18,925 nt of DNA from Candidatus Desantisbacteria bacterium CG1_02_38_46 (GTDB lineage: Bacteria; Desantisbacteria; UBA1551; UBA1559): NCBI GenBank assembly GCA_001871015.1, contig MNUO01000016.1, forward strand, positions 1 to 18,925, in the 5' to 3' direction. This document shows positions 7,193-15,541 of the stretch, piece after piece (the first letter of the stretch is position 1; each line of letters begins with the position of its first letter). Both the position numbers and the translations under genes were made by a program. Below the pieces are notes generated by a model. That model did no database searches. It was not told the DNA's origin and saw nothing but the letters and a program-made list of their open reading frames with translations.

Positions 7193-9274
7193 ATGTCAGA
7201 AGAGAAATGGTGGGAGGGGGAGCCGTTAAGAATTGTGGAGCTGGAAGCAGGATATGAACCTGATAAAAGGGCTAACCTGTTAAAAGATTTCGGCGCAAAT
7301 ATGGAACATCTTACGAGGTTTTCAGACAAGATTATTTTCGGTGGAGTTGCGTTTATTGATGACCACGACCTTTATGGCGGCACAAAAGTTACACTTGATT
7401 CCTTGAAAGATTATCTTGACCGGTTGCACAAAAGAAAAATTAAGGTAATTATTTATTACAATGTCCATGCAATAGAATCTTCTTTCGCGCGTCAGCATCC
7501 TGACTGGCAGCAAATTCAGGAGGACGGAAAACCAATTGAGAGTGTTTATATGGTAGATTCTTCCTTCTGCATTAATAGCGGATGGAGAGAGGATGTCTTT
7601 CAGGCTTTGAGAAAACTTGCTTCTTATGAAATTGACGGTGTTTTTTATGATGGGCCAATATTTTTTGTAAATACCTGTTATTGCCAATCCTGTAAAAAAT
7701 TATTCAAAGAAAAATACAAAAAAGAGATGCCTGCAAAAACACAACTTGTTTCTCAGTCAGATAGTCCAGAGTGGAAGGAAATAATTGAATTCCAGTCAGA
7801 TAGTATTGCCCGTTTTTTAAGAGATTCAAATAAAGTTTTAAAAGAAATCAACCCGCAGATTCTTCTTTATATGAATGGAAATGTGCTCGCCCCTAACTGG
7901 CCCACAGGAAGAAATAACCGTAAAATTATAAAGGAAACCGATATACTTGGAGCAGAAGGGGGGTTTTTGTACGGAGAATTGAGAGAGCCAATTTATAAGC
8001 CAGGAGCAATGGCAAAATTATTAGAAACGCAGGCGGGAGGAAAGCCGACAGTTGTTTTTGATGCGGCAAAACAGGGACCATGGGTATTTTCGTCTCTTCC
8101 ACAAGGAGAAATCAGCATTCTTTATAGTCAGACAATAAGCCATCAGGCAAATGTGTGGTTAGCAATATGTGATGAACCTTCTTTTCACAAAAAAGAAATG
8201 GAAGTAATAAAAAAATATAATAAGTTTATTAAGGAAAACCCACATCCATTTTTTAAAACAAGCTCAATTGCCCGCATTGCTCTTTTGTGGCCACAGGTAG
8301 CAGGCAATTACTATTCTGGTTCTTCTGTTCCTTTAACTGATTTTACCAGGGAAATGAAAACAGAAAAAGCAGGAAATCTCGCAGAGGAATTTTACGGATT
8401 CTACGACGGACTTTCCAGAGAGCATTTTCCTTTTGATGTAATTGATGAAGAAGCTCTTTACAATCTTGATAAATATGAACTAATTATCCTTCCAAACGCT
8501 ACATGCTTGGACGAGAAAAAAGTTGAAAAAATTAAGAAATTTGTAAAAAATGGAGGAAATGTCATTTCTTCTTTTGAAACATCTCTTTATAACGAGTATG
8601 GTAAAAAACTCGAAGACTTCCAGCTAAAAGATGTTTTTGGAATAGAAAAGCCAGAAAATGTTTTTGGTCCACTCCAGTGGGATTTTATATTTCCTAAAGA
8701 GGGCAATCATTTCTCCCTGAAAGGAATTACGCAAGGATATATTTCTGCTCCTACTTATGGTCTAAAATTAAAAGCAAAAGCAAAAACTCCAGTGTTTTTC
8801 TGTGAGCCTCTGCCCGGGTGTTATGCAGGAAGGCCCAAGGCTTCTCCCAACCCTTTCCTTATCGAGAATGAATATGGAAAGGGAAGCTCCATTTATCTTG
8901 CAGGGACATTCGGCGGTTCTTTATATAAATTTCATTTTCCAGAATATTATAAAATTCTTTTTAATCTTGTTTCTAAATTAAGTAAACCAATTATTACACT
9001 GGAGAACACCCCTTCTTCTGTAGAGGTAAATTTACGCAAGAAAGAAAATTCTATCTTCCTTTATTTAATTAATTTTACTTCTGAGATGAAAAGACCTATA
9101 CAGAGAATTATTCCCTGTTCAAATTTGAAAGTTAACCTTTTTCTGAAGGAAAAAGTAAGAAACGTAAAGTCCCTATGGTCAAAAAAGAATTTGAAATTCA
9201 GCCAGAGGGGGAATTCAGTTTCTTTTGTTCTGCCAGCCCTTGAAGACTATGATGTAATCGAGATTGCAATTTAG
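7193..9274 (+). CDS. hypothetical glycosyl hydrolase (HHGL6-like TIM barrel with amidotransferase-like/trimerisation domain)
   Basis: About 693 residues. The N-terminal half resembles the hypothetical glycosyl hydrolase 6 type barrel, with a GVFYDGP strand (Asp153) followed by a Cys162-Tyr-Cys164-Gln-Ser-Cys167 knuckle. The CxCxxC motif is common in this group and could hold a metal. Around residues 405-480 is a segment like the beta-galactosidase trimerisation / class I amidotransferase-like domain (YELIILPNA, then FVKNGGNVISSFE). A small beta-rich C-terminal domain follows. I chose ATG 7193 because AAGGAGG lies at 7181-7187 and because the resulting MSEEKWWE start matches its paralogue at 10975 (MSEKKWWE). 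A GTG at 7160 is in frame but less likely. There is no signal peptide. It is followed after 22 bases by a secreted LamG protein. Activity is unproven, and many relatives are annotated only as hypothetical. Confidence 0.7.
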   Translation: MSEEKWWEGEPLRIVELEAGYEPDKRANLLKDFGANMEHLTRFSDKIIFGGVAFIDDHDLYGGTKVTLDSLKDYLDRLHKRKIKVIIYYNVHAIESSFARQHPDWQQIQEDGKPIESVYMVDSSFCINSGWREDVFQALRKLASYEIDGVFYDGPIFFVNTCYCQSCKKLFKEKYKKEMPAKTQLVSQSDSPEWKEIIEFQSDSIARFLRDSNKVLKEINPQILLYMNGNVLAPNWPTGRNNRKIIKETDILGAEGGFLYGELREPIYKPGAMAKLLETQAGGKPTVVFDAAKQGPWVFSSLPQGEISILYSQTISHQANVWLAICDEPSFHKKEMEVIKKYNKFIKENPHPFFKTSSIARIALLWPQVAGNYYSGSSVPLTDFTREMKTEKAGNLAEEFYGFYDGLSREHFPFDVIDEEALYNLDKYELIILPNATCLDEKKVEKIKKFVKNGGNVISSFETSLYNEYGKKLEDFQLKDVFGIEKPENVFGPLQWDFIFPKEGNHFSLKGITQGYISAPTYGLKLKAKAKTPVFFCEPLPGCYAGRPKASPNPFLIENEYGKGSSIYLAGTFGGSLYKFHFPEYYKILFNLVSKLSKPIITLENTPSSVEVNLRKKENSIFLYLINFTSEMKRPIQRIIPCSNLKVNLFLKEKVRNVKSLWSKKNLKFSQRGNSVSFVLPALEDYDVIEIAI

Positions 9275-9296
9275 ATCAGAAGTAAGGTAGGGAGGC

Positions 9297-10952
9297 ATGG
9301 TGAAAAAGATATTAATTGTTGGGTTAATTTTTACGCTGGTTCTTGCAGGAAAGATGTCTGCACAGGAAAAGGGACTGGTTGGCTACTGGAGTTTTGATGA
9401 GGGAAAAGGAGAAATAGCAAAGGATTATTCCGGCAATAATAACAGCGGGCAGATTAACAATGCGGAATGGGTGGACGGGAAAAAGGGCAAAGCATTAAAG
9501 TTCAACGGGAAAGATGCCCACGTTGAAATCGCAGTAAATGAAACATTGCAGTCAGTCCAGGCAACTACTATTGAAGCATGGTTTTATTCTTCCCCGCCCC
9601 ATCAAAATGGGTTTGGCGGGATAATCAATAATATCAATGGTGCTGCCAACAGCAGGTTACTCGTAAGAGACGATGGCAAATTGCTTGTAGAGAAAATGAG
9701 CAGGGAAGGTGTTTTTGGGGGAGAAAATACAACAAAGAATTCCTGGAATTACATCGTCTATGTATATGATGGAAAAGAAGATATATGGTACCTGAACGGC
9801 AAAAAAATAGCTTCATCACCCTATACCAAGGAGTTACCTTCAGGGGAAATGCCGTTAACAATCGGCTGGGGATATACAAGTCCCGAATCTTATCATTTTT
9901 CTGGCATTATTGATGAAGTAAAAATTTACAGCCGTGCCCTTTCTGAAAAAGAAATTCAGGAGCATTATCAACAGATGGGAGGTAAGGTTTCAGTTGAACC
10001 TGAAAAGAAAAAAGAAACGCCCGAGCATTATAAAGAAGCAGGAGGTAAAATGGTAGAGAAAGTAAGCCCGAGAAAAGATAAAACGAGAGCAGGTGATTGG
10101 ATTAAAGTTGTAGATAAAGCAGAATTCAGCCCGCGCGATACAGCTGAAGATTTAGTATTTGACGGCAAAATGTGGCTGAGTAATGGATACTACCATGGTA
10201 ATGTTCTCTACAGGGACCTCTGGTGCTCAAAAGATGGGGCAACCTGGACGCTGGTCAGCGACACCACTCCCTATGATGGCTATAGCGAGATGGTAGTTTA
10301 CGACAACAAAATGTGGGCTGTCAAAGGCAGTGTATGGACATCAACAGATGGAATTAACTGGACAAAAGTATCAGATAAAACACCTTTTGGTGTCAAGGGT
10401 TATGGAGAACTTATTGTCCATAATGACAAGATTTGGCAGCTGGGCAGTGGCAGTGACGTATGGAATACAACTGACGGCATAAACTGGACTTGTACTATAA
10501 AAAGTGCGCCATACGGTAGGAGATTTGCGTCTGCAGTCACAGTTTTTAAAGACAAACTCTGGTTAATGGGAGGTTCTACTCCGGAAACTAATACTCCTCC
10601 GGAGAAAGGCTATCCCACTGCGACTACCCACAACGACGTCTGGTGTTCAAGCGACGGTGCAAACTGGACCTGTGTCCTGGAACATGCACCCTGGGCACCA
10701 AGACAGTGGTTCATTTCCAAAGTCTATGCCAATAAGATGTGGATTATCGGCGGATATGACAATGTAAACGCTGCCAATCTTGGCGATGTCTGGTATACAG
10801 AAGACGGAATAAACTGGGTTGAACTTGTTTCTGAAACAAAATTTTCTGGAAGACATGAGTGTACCTGTTATGTTTACGACAAAAGTTTATGGGTTGTTGC
10901 GGGAAATTCATGGCCGGTAATGAATGACGTGTGGAAATTGACTCTTCCATAA
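9297..10952 (+). CDS. secreted LamG-domain protein with six-bladed beta-propeller
   Basis: A protein of 551 residues. Residues 1-22 form a signal peptide (Lys-rich start, hydrophobic core ILIVGLIFTLVLAG, likely cleavage near SAQ). Residues about 26-215 are a LamG/concanavalin-A-like domain, from GLVGYWSFDEGKG to the family-typical end FSGIIDEVKIYSRALSEKEI. A charged linker (about 216-265) contains two related copies, EHYQQMGGKV and EHYKEAGGKM. The C-terminal part is a Kelch/sialidase-like propeller. The K-(M/L/I)W words recur at 291, 338, 378, 420, 480 and 530, and the VW/LW-x-(S/T)-x-DG-x-(N/T)W words at 308, 346, 388, 448 and 498, with a final DVW at 544, giving six blades. It is probably exported and binds or senses carbohydrate. 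The start is ATG 9297 or GTG 9300; GGAGG at 9291-9295 is better spaced for the GTG, and either keeps the signal peptide. Confidence 0.8.
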   Translation: MVKKILIVGLIFTLVLAGKMSAQEKGLVGYWSFDEGKGEIAKDYSGNNNSGQINNAEWVDGKKGKALKFNGKDAHVEIAVNETLQSVQATTIEAWFYSSPPHQNGFGGIINNINGAANSRLLVRDDGKLLVEKMSREGVFGGENTTKNSWNYIVYVYDGKEDIWYLNGKKIASSPYTKELPSGEMPLTIGWGYTSPESYHFSGIIDEVKIYSRALSEKEIQEHYQQMGGKVSVEPEKKKETPEHYKEAGGKMVEKVSPRKDKTRAGDWIKVVDKAEFSPRDTAEDLVFDGKMWLSNGYYHGNVLYRDLWCSKDGATWTLVSDTTPYDGYSEMVVYDNKMWAVKGSVWTSTDGINWTKVSDKTPFGVKGYGELIVHNDKIWQLGSGSDVWNTTDGINWTCTIKSAPYGRRFASAVTVFKDKLWLMGGSTPETNTPPEKGYPTATTHNDVWCSSDGANWTCVLEHAPWAPRQWFISKVYANKMWIIGGYDNVNAANLGDVWYTEDGINWVELVSETKFSGRHECTCYVYDKSLWVVAGNSWPVMNDVWKLTLP

Positions 10953-10974
10953 GAAATGTTCAAAAGGAGATTCT

Positions 10975-13137
10975 ATGTCGGAGAAAAAATGGTGGGAAAA
11001 ACCTGTGAGAATGTTGCGCCATGATTTTATTTCTGGATATGATGAGCTGACAAGAAGAGACCTGGAAAAACTTGCCAGAGAGAAAAAAGAAAAATGGCAC
11101 ATTAATTGTGAATGGATGGTTGGGAGTCTTGGAGCCAGCCCGGGAAGGGGATTTCAGACTACCTTTGAAGCAAAGGGGTTTGAGCGCGTCCCTGGATTTG
11201 AAAAATTTGACCTTTTAAGAAAATATTTGCCTTATGCTCATAAATATGGAATACACTTATTGTCCTACCTCAATTTGCACTGGTTTTCTTATGAATTTGC
11301 AAAAAAACATCCCGGGTGGGAACAGATTACTTCTTCCGGGAAACCTTATGGCGAACTTTTTCCTCTTTATGGCAACGGAACTACTTTTTGCGTGAATTCT
11401 CCCTGGAGGGAATGGGCTTTTTCTTTAATCGAAGAAGCAATGAAAACAGGGATTGACGGGATATTTATGGATGGGCCGGTAATTTTCCCTGATTGTTGTT
11501 ATTGTTCTTCCTGCCAGGAAAGGTTTTATTCTATCTATCATAAAAAAATCCCGCTGGAAGACTGGCAGAGTCCTCTGTGGAGAAAATCTTTGTCATTTCG
11601 CGAAGAAAGTATGGCTTTATTTTTAAAAGATGCTCAAGAGAGAGTAAAAAAAATAAATCCCGAGGGAGTAATTTTCCTCAATGCTGGCGGATGGCATCCC
11701 GGTAGCTGGAGAGTGGCGCGCGACATACAAAAACTTTCTCCTTACCAGAACTTTAATGGTGCGGAAGCATTTTTCCATCTTCATTCCGGGGAACATTATC
11801 TTTTTGATTCTTCAATTATGGCTAAATATCTAAGAGCGGAAGACAAGCCGGTAGTGGTCTTTACACATCATGCCCAGGGAGTCTGGCACTACATCCCCCT
11901 TGCTGCAAGAGAAATTGAAATCGCTCTTCTGCAGACAATTGCCAACAAGGCAAATCCCTGGATTGCAATTTTTGAATCTAAATATTCACCTGACAGGGAG
12001 AGTTTCGAAAGAGCACAGAATGTCTTTGCTTTCCAGGAAAAAAATGAAAAATATTATACAGACACAGAAAGCATTGCCGAGATTGCCCTTCTTTTCTCCT
12101 TTCAGACCTCCAGTCTTTACATTTCTTCTCTCCCTTCTTTATACAAAGATTTGGGAACGGGTATCGAGAGAGACCTTATTTTTGATAAAGGGAGTGGCAA
12201 AAAAATTATTGATTGGAAAAAAAGAAAAGAAGTATGCGAAGGACTATTAAGTCTATCACATATGGGTTATTACTCGATTCTTACCCGCAACCATTTTCTT
12301 TTTGACATCATTCTGGACAATTCTCTAACAGAGGAAAAATTGAAAAAATATAAAGTTTTAATTTTGCCGGATGCCTGCCTGTTAAGCGATGAAAAATTGA
12401 AAATAATTAAAAGCTTTGTTTCAAGAGGAGGTAGTCTTATTTCTTCTTTTGAGGCAGGGTTTTATGACGAAGAGGGTAAAGAAAAGAAAAATAGAATGTT
12501 TGAAATTCTGGGAATAAAGAAAATAGATGGTCTTTTCCCGACTGTAAAAGGAGAAAATTATTTTAAGGCAGACAAAGATATTTTTGGATTTCAGAAAAAC
12601 CAGCTGATTGAAAGGTCTCCTTACGCAGTTCAAATTACTCCGGAAGAAAAAGTCAGTTCTTTCTTTACTTTTCTCAACCCCCTCCCCCGCATATATCTTC
12701 CCTTAAGGGGAAATTCAAAGTACCCGGCAATTTTAATCAATAAATTCGGCAGGGGAAAGGTGATTTATTTTCCTTTTGACATAGGTTCTTTTTATGGTGA
12801 ATATAAGCCTGAGAGCCACGAAAAAATTTTAAAAGAGTCCATAAATTATTTATTAAAGCCGACCTTAATTACAAATGCACCGCCTACGGTGGAAATAGAA
12901 GTATACAAAAAATCTCGCAGCACGATTTTTCACTTTGTGAACCTCAGCGGTGATATGCAGAGACCCCTGACAAACATTATTCCAGTGAAAAATATAGAAG
13001 TGGAATTTTCTTCTGGCAATCCAAGTAAAAAAGTATTTGCTCTCAAAGATAATAAAAGAATTCCTTTTAGTTTTTCAAAAGGAAAACTAAAATTTAAAAT
13101 TTCTTTAGATAATTATGAAGTAGTTGTTTGCGAATAA
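10975..13137 (+). CDS. hypothetical glycosyl hydrolase, paralogue of the 7193 gene
   Basis: A protein of 720 residues and a clear but diverged paralogue of the protein at 7193-9274. Shared landmarks are MSE-x-KWWE at the start, an F-C-(I/V)-NS-x-WRE word (about 138-145), a DG-x-x-x-DGP barrel strand (Asp166), the Cys175-Tyr-Cys177-Ser-Ser-Cys180 knuckle, HF-x-FD-(I/V)-I, and an ILPDACLLSDEKL / FVSRGGSLISSFE amidotransferase-like domain (about 455-490). The C-terminal M-x-RP-x-x-x-IIP words also match. It lacks a signal peptide. Compared with its paralogue it carries an extra stretch near residues 380-430. AAAGGAG precedes ATG 10975, and the gene lies 22 bases after the LamG gene and 15 before the ceramidase-like gene. 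Two such proteins in one operon suggest different glycoside substrates or a hetero-oligomer. The function is inferred from fold resemblance only. Confidence 0.7.
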   Translation: MSEKKWWEKPVRMLRHDFISGYDELTRRDLEKLAREKKEKWHINCEWMVGSLGASPGRGFQTTFEAKGFERVPGFEKFDLLRKYLPYAHKYGIHLLSYLNLHWFSYEFAKKHPGWEQITSSGKPYGELFPLYGNGTTFCVNSPWREWAFSLIEEAMKTGIDGIFMDGPVIFPDCCYCSSCQERFYSIYHKKIPLEDWQSPLWRKSLSFREESMALFLKDAQERVKKINPEGVIFLNAGGWHPGSWRVARDIQKLSPYQNFNGAEAFFHLHSGEHYLFDSSIMAKYLRAEDKPVVVFTHHAQGVWHYIPLAAREIEIALLQTIANKANPWIAIFESKYSPDRESFERAQNVFAFQEKNEKYYTDTESIAEIALLFSFQTSSLYISSLPSLYKDLGTGIERDLIFDKGSGKKIIDWKKRKEVCEGLLSLSHMGYYSILTRNHFLFDIILDNSLTEEKLKKYKVLILPDACLLSDEKLKIIKSFVSRGGSLISSFEAGFYDEEGKEKKNRMFEILGIKKIDGLFPTVKGENYFKADKDIFGFQKNQLIERSPYAVQITPEEKVSSFFTFLNPLPRIYLPLRGNSKYPAILINKFGRGKVIYFPFDIGSFYGEYKPESHEKILKESINYLLKPTLITNAPPTVEIEVYKKSRSTIFHFVNLSGDMQRPLTNIIPVKNIEVEFSSGNPSKKVFALKDNKRIPFSFSKGKLKFKISLDNYEVVVCE

Positions 13138-13152
13138 AACAAGGAGGAGAGA

Positions 13153-14424
13153 ATGAGTATAAGAGCAGGTCTTGCGTCTTCCGATATTACTCCACCTGCA
13201 GGAATTTATCTTACAGGGTTTGGATTAAGGACGCAACCATCTACAGGGGTAAAATTGCCTTTAAAGGCAAAGTCTCTTGTTCTGGAAGATGGGAAAGAAA
13301 AAGTTGCTATTGTTACAGCCGACCTTATTGGTCTTGGGGAAAGAACGTTTAAAGATGTTAAAAGGTTTGTAAAAGAAAGGACAGGAATAGAAAATTTAGT
13401 TGTTTTGTGCAGTCATACTCATTCTGGTCCGGAAACAAGTAATTTAAGAGGGTTAGGGAAAATTGATGAAAATTATATTAAAACCTTAGTAGAAACTTTA
13501 GCAAAGGGAGTTTCTTTGGCAGCTCGCGATATGGAAGAGGTAAGAATTGGTGCAGGAAGAGGAGAAGCAAGGGCACTGAGTTTCAACAGGAACAGCCGCA
13601 CATTTTCTCCCGTTGATGAAGAGCTGGGAATATTGAAAATAAAGGGGAAGAAAAAGCTAATTCATTTTATCAATTACACCTGCCATGCCGTAGTTTTGGG
13701 ACCCCAGAACCTTTTGATTCATTCTGATTATCCGGGAGAAGTTCAGAGATATGGCGAGGAATCTCTCGGCGGTACAGTTATGTTTGCACAGGGGTGCTGC
13801 GGGAATATTGACCCTATTTCCTATTATTATAAATGGGGAATTGGGGATTTTCATGAATCAGAAAGGACAGGCAAAATAATTGTGCTGGAAACAGAGAAAG
13901 TTTCTTCAGAGATGAAAGCTTTTTCAGAAAAGAATTTAAAATTCAAAAGCAAAGAGGTAAAACTTCCATTGAGGTGGCCAACTCTGGGAGAGGCAAAAAA
14001 AATATGCGAAGAGGCAAAAGATTTTGCAAATAAATATAAAGGATTTGGCGAAAATGCTATTATGTGGAGCAGGAAAATTTTAGAAAAAGTAGAAAAAAAG
14101 GATACACCCTCTTATTTAATCTCCGAAATTCAGGTTCTTTCTCTATGTTCTGCTGCATTAGTTTTCCTGCCCGGAGAAGTCTATGTTCAAATAGGAATGG
14201 AAATAAAGAAGAAATCACCCTTTCCTTATACTTTTGTATGTGGATATGCCAACAATGTCCTTGGTTACATTGCTTCTTCTGATGATTTTAGCATGAAATG
14301 GTTGCAGAATAAATCCCCTGTCTGGTATTGGGGTTCCTATTTTTTTGACAAATCAGTGGGCAAAGTAGTGGTTGAGGAATCTCTGAATTTGTTAAAGTAT
14401 AAGGAGGTTTTGTGGAAAAGGTAA
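13153..14424 (+). CDS. neutral/alkaline ceramidase-like protein
   Basis: A protein of 423 residues resembling the neutral/alkaline non-lysosomal ceramidase catalytic domain (PF04734), a zinc hydrolase that cleaves N-acyl-sphingosine. Landmarks are AGLASSDITPPAGIYLTGFG at the N-terminus, SHTHSGP at 87-93 (His88 and His90), TCHAVVLG with His178, the QGCCGNIDP turn at 213-221, LPGE with Glu342 as a likely metal ligand, and GYANNVLGYIAS (364-375). Known bacterial neutral ceramidases are secreted and considerably longer, with an extra C-terminal domain. This protein has no signal peptide and stops after the catalytic part, so it may act in the cytosol on another amide. AAGGAGGAG stands before ATG 13153. 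Its last 13 bases overlap the next gene. The fold assignment is good, but ceramide as substrate is doubtful. Confidence 0.75.
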   Translation: MSIRAGLASSDITPPAGIYLTGFGLRTQPSTGVKLPLKAKSLVLEDGKEKVAIVTADLIGLGERTFKDVKRFVKERTGIENLVVLCSHTHSGPETSNLRGLGKIDENYIKTLVETLAKGVSLAARDMEEVRIGAGRGEARALSFNRNSRTFSPVDEELGILKIKGKKKLIHFINYTCHAVVLGPQNLLIHSDYPGEVQRYGEESLGGTVMFAQGCCGNIDPISYYYKWGIGDFHESERTGKIIVLETEKVSSEMKAFSEKNLKFKSKEVKLPLRWPTLGEAKKICEEAKDFANKYKGFGENAIMWSRKILEKVEKKDTPSYLISEIQVLSLCSAALVFLPGEVYVQIGMEIKKKSPFPYTFVCGYANNVLGYIASSDDFSMKWLQNKSPVWYWGSYFFDKSVGKVVVEESLNLLKYKEVLWKR

Positions 14425-15446
14425 AAGTGGGAATTGTGGGTCTTGGAAGAAGTGGATGGGATATTCACGGCAAGTTAATTGGTTCACTGCCAGATAAATA
14501 TCAGGTTGTTGCTGTTTGTGATGCAGATAAGAACCGAAGGGAAGAAGCAGAAAAGAAATTTAATTGCAGAAGTTATTTAGATTTAAGTTCTTTATTAAAA
14601 AACGAGGAGGTGGAGCTGGCAATTATTGCTACTCCTTCTCATCTTCACGCTCCCAATGCAATTGAAGCTCTCAAATCAGGGAAAAATGTAGTTTGCGAGA
14701 AACCGATGGCAACAAAACTTTCCGATGCTGACTTGATGATTGAAACAGCAAAGAGAGAGGGAAAGATTCTTTCTGTTTTTCACAACCGCAGATATTCTCC
14801 AGATTTTCTCAAGGTAAAGGAAGTAATAAAGTCCGGTAAATTAGGCAGAATTGTTTTGATTAAAATGAATTGGAGCGGTTTTGGTAGAAGGTGGGACTGG
14901 CAAACACTGAAAAAGTTTGGCGGAGGAACTCTTAACAATACTTGCCCTCATGCAATTGACCAGGCATTACAATTATTCGGCGAAAAAGAACCAGAAATCT
15001 TTTGCCACCTGGAGAGGACCCTGACTTTAGGGGACGCGGATGACCATGTGAAAGTTATTTTTAAAGCAGAGGGAGCGTCCATGATAGACCTTGAAGTTAC
15101 AAGTACCTGTCCGTATCCCCATGATATGTGGTCGGTAATGGGAACACAAGGAGGATTGAGGGGGAATGCGCAGGAACTGCACTGGAAATATTTTGACCCG
15201 GCAAAACTTCCTGCCAGAGAAGTTGAAACCAAGCCCACACCAGACCGCAGTTACAATTCAGAGCAGATTCCATGGGAACAGGAAGAGTCGTGGGAACTTT
15301 CCAAAGACGCTTCCCCGGGGCAACTTGGTTTTTATATTGATTTGTACGATACTCTTAGAAACAATGCTTTTCTTGCAATTACACCGGAAAGCGCACGAAG
15401 AGTTATGTGGGCCATTGAAAGATGTCATCATCTTGGAGGTATGTGA
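14412..15446 (+). CDS. Gfo/Idh/MocA family oxidoreductase
   Basis: A protein of 344 residues. It is an NAD(P)-dependent sugar or inositol dehydrogenase-like protein with an N-terminal Rossmann fold and a C-terminal alpha/beta domain. The nucleotide-binding motif is Gly10-x-Gly12-x-x-Gly15, the hallmark VVCEKPMA is at 93-100 (Lys97), NRRYSPDF follows at 125-132, and the active-site region GGGTLNNTCPHAIDQAL (170-186) holds His180 and Asp183. Many relatives have Asp where this has the second Asn of LNN. It begins with GTG 14412, four bases after a strong AAGGAGG at 14401-14407, and overlaps the end of the ceramidase-like gene by 13 bases, so it is co-expressed with it. It probably oxidises or reduces a sugar released by the upstream glycosidases. 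A terminator-like hairpin follows it. Confidence 0.88.
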   Translation: MEKVKVGIVGLGRSGWDIHGKLIGSLPDKYQVVAVCDADKNRREEAEKKFNCRSYLDLSSLLKNEEVELAIIATPSHLHAPNAIEALKSGKNVVCEKPMATKLSDADLMIETAKREGKILSVFHNRRYSPDFLKVKEVIKSGKLGRIVLIKMNWSGFGRRWDWQTLKKFGGGTLNNTCPHAIDQALQLFGEKEPEIFCHLERTLTLGDADDHVKVIFKAEGASMIDLEVTSTCPYPHDMWSVMGTQGGLRGNAQELHWKYFDPAKLPAREVETKPTPDRSYNSEQIPWEQEESWELSKDASPGQLGFYIDLYDTLRNNAFLAITPESARRVMWAIERCHHLGGM

Positions 15447-15470
15447 GATGATGACCAGATTCCTTGGTGG

Positions 15471-15497
15471 GTCATTTCATTCGCAATGACATTTTTT
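15471..15497 (+). terminator. weak terminator-like hairpin, possible dispersed-repeat remnant
   Basis: GTCATT (15471-15476) pairs with AATGAC (15485-15490) around an 8-base loop and is followed by A and a run of six T (15492-15497). The stem is short for an intrinsic terminator. Read on the other strand, GTCATTGCGAATGAAATGAC resembles the GTCATTGCGA-type dispersed palindromes found in many bacterial genomes, so it could be a repeat remnant. It lies in the 95-base gap between two oxidoreductase genes. A weak promoter-like pair follows (TTGTAT 15496-15501, 17 bases, TATATT 15519-15524), but that match is too poor to annotate separately. Confidence 0.4.
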
Positions 15498-15541
15498 GTA
15501 TTAGTTTTATGGTTCAAATATATTATTTATAGGGGGATAGA

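Noticed and set aside
13128-13352. Short open frame overlapping the start of the ceramidase-like gene
   Set aside because: It is an out-of-frame reading of the same DNA; the ceramidase motifs start at ATG 13153 with a strong ribosome binding site.
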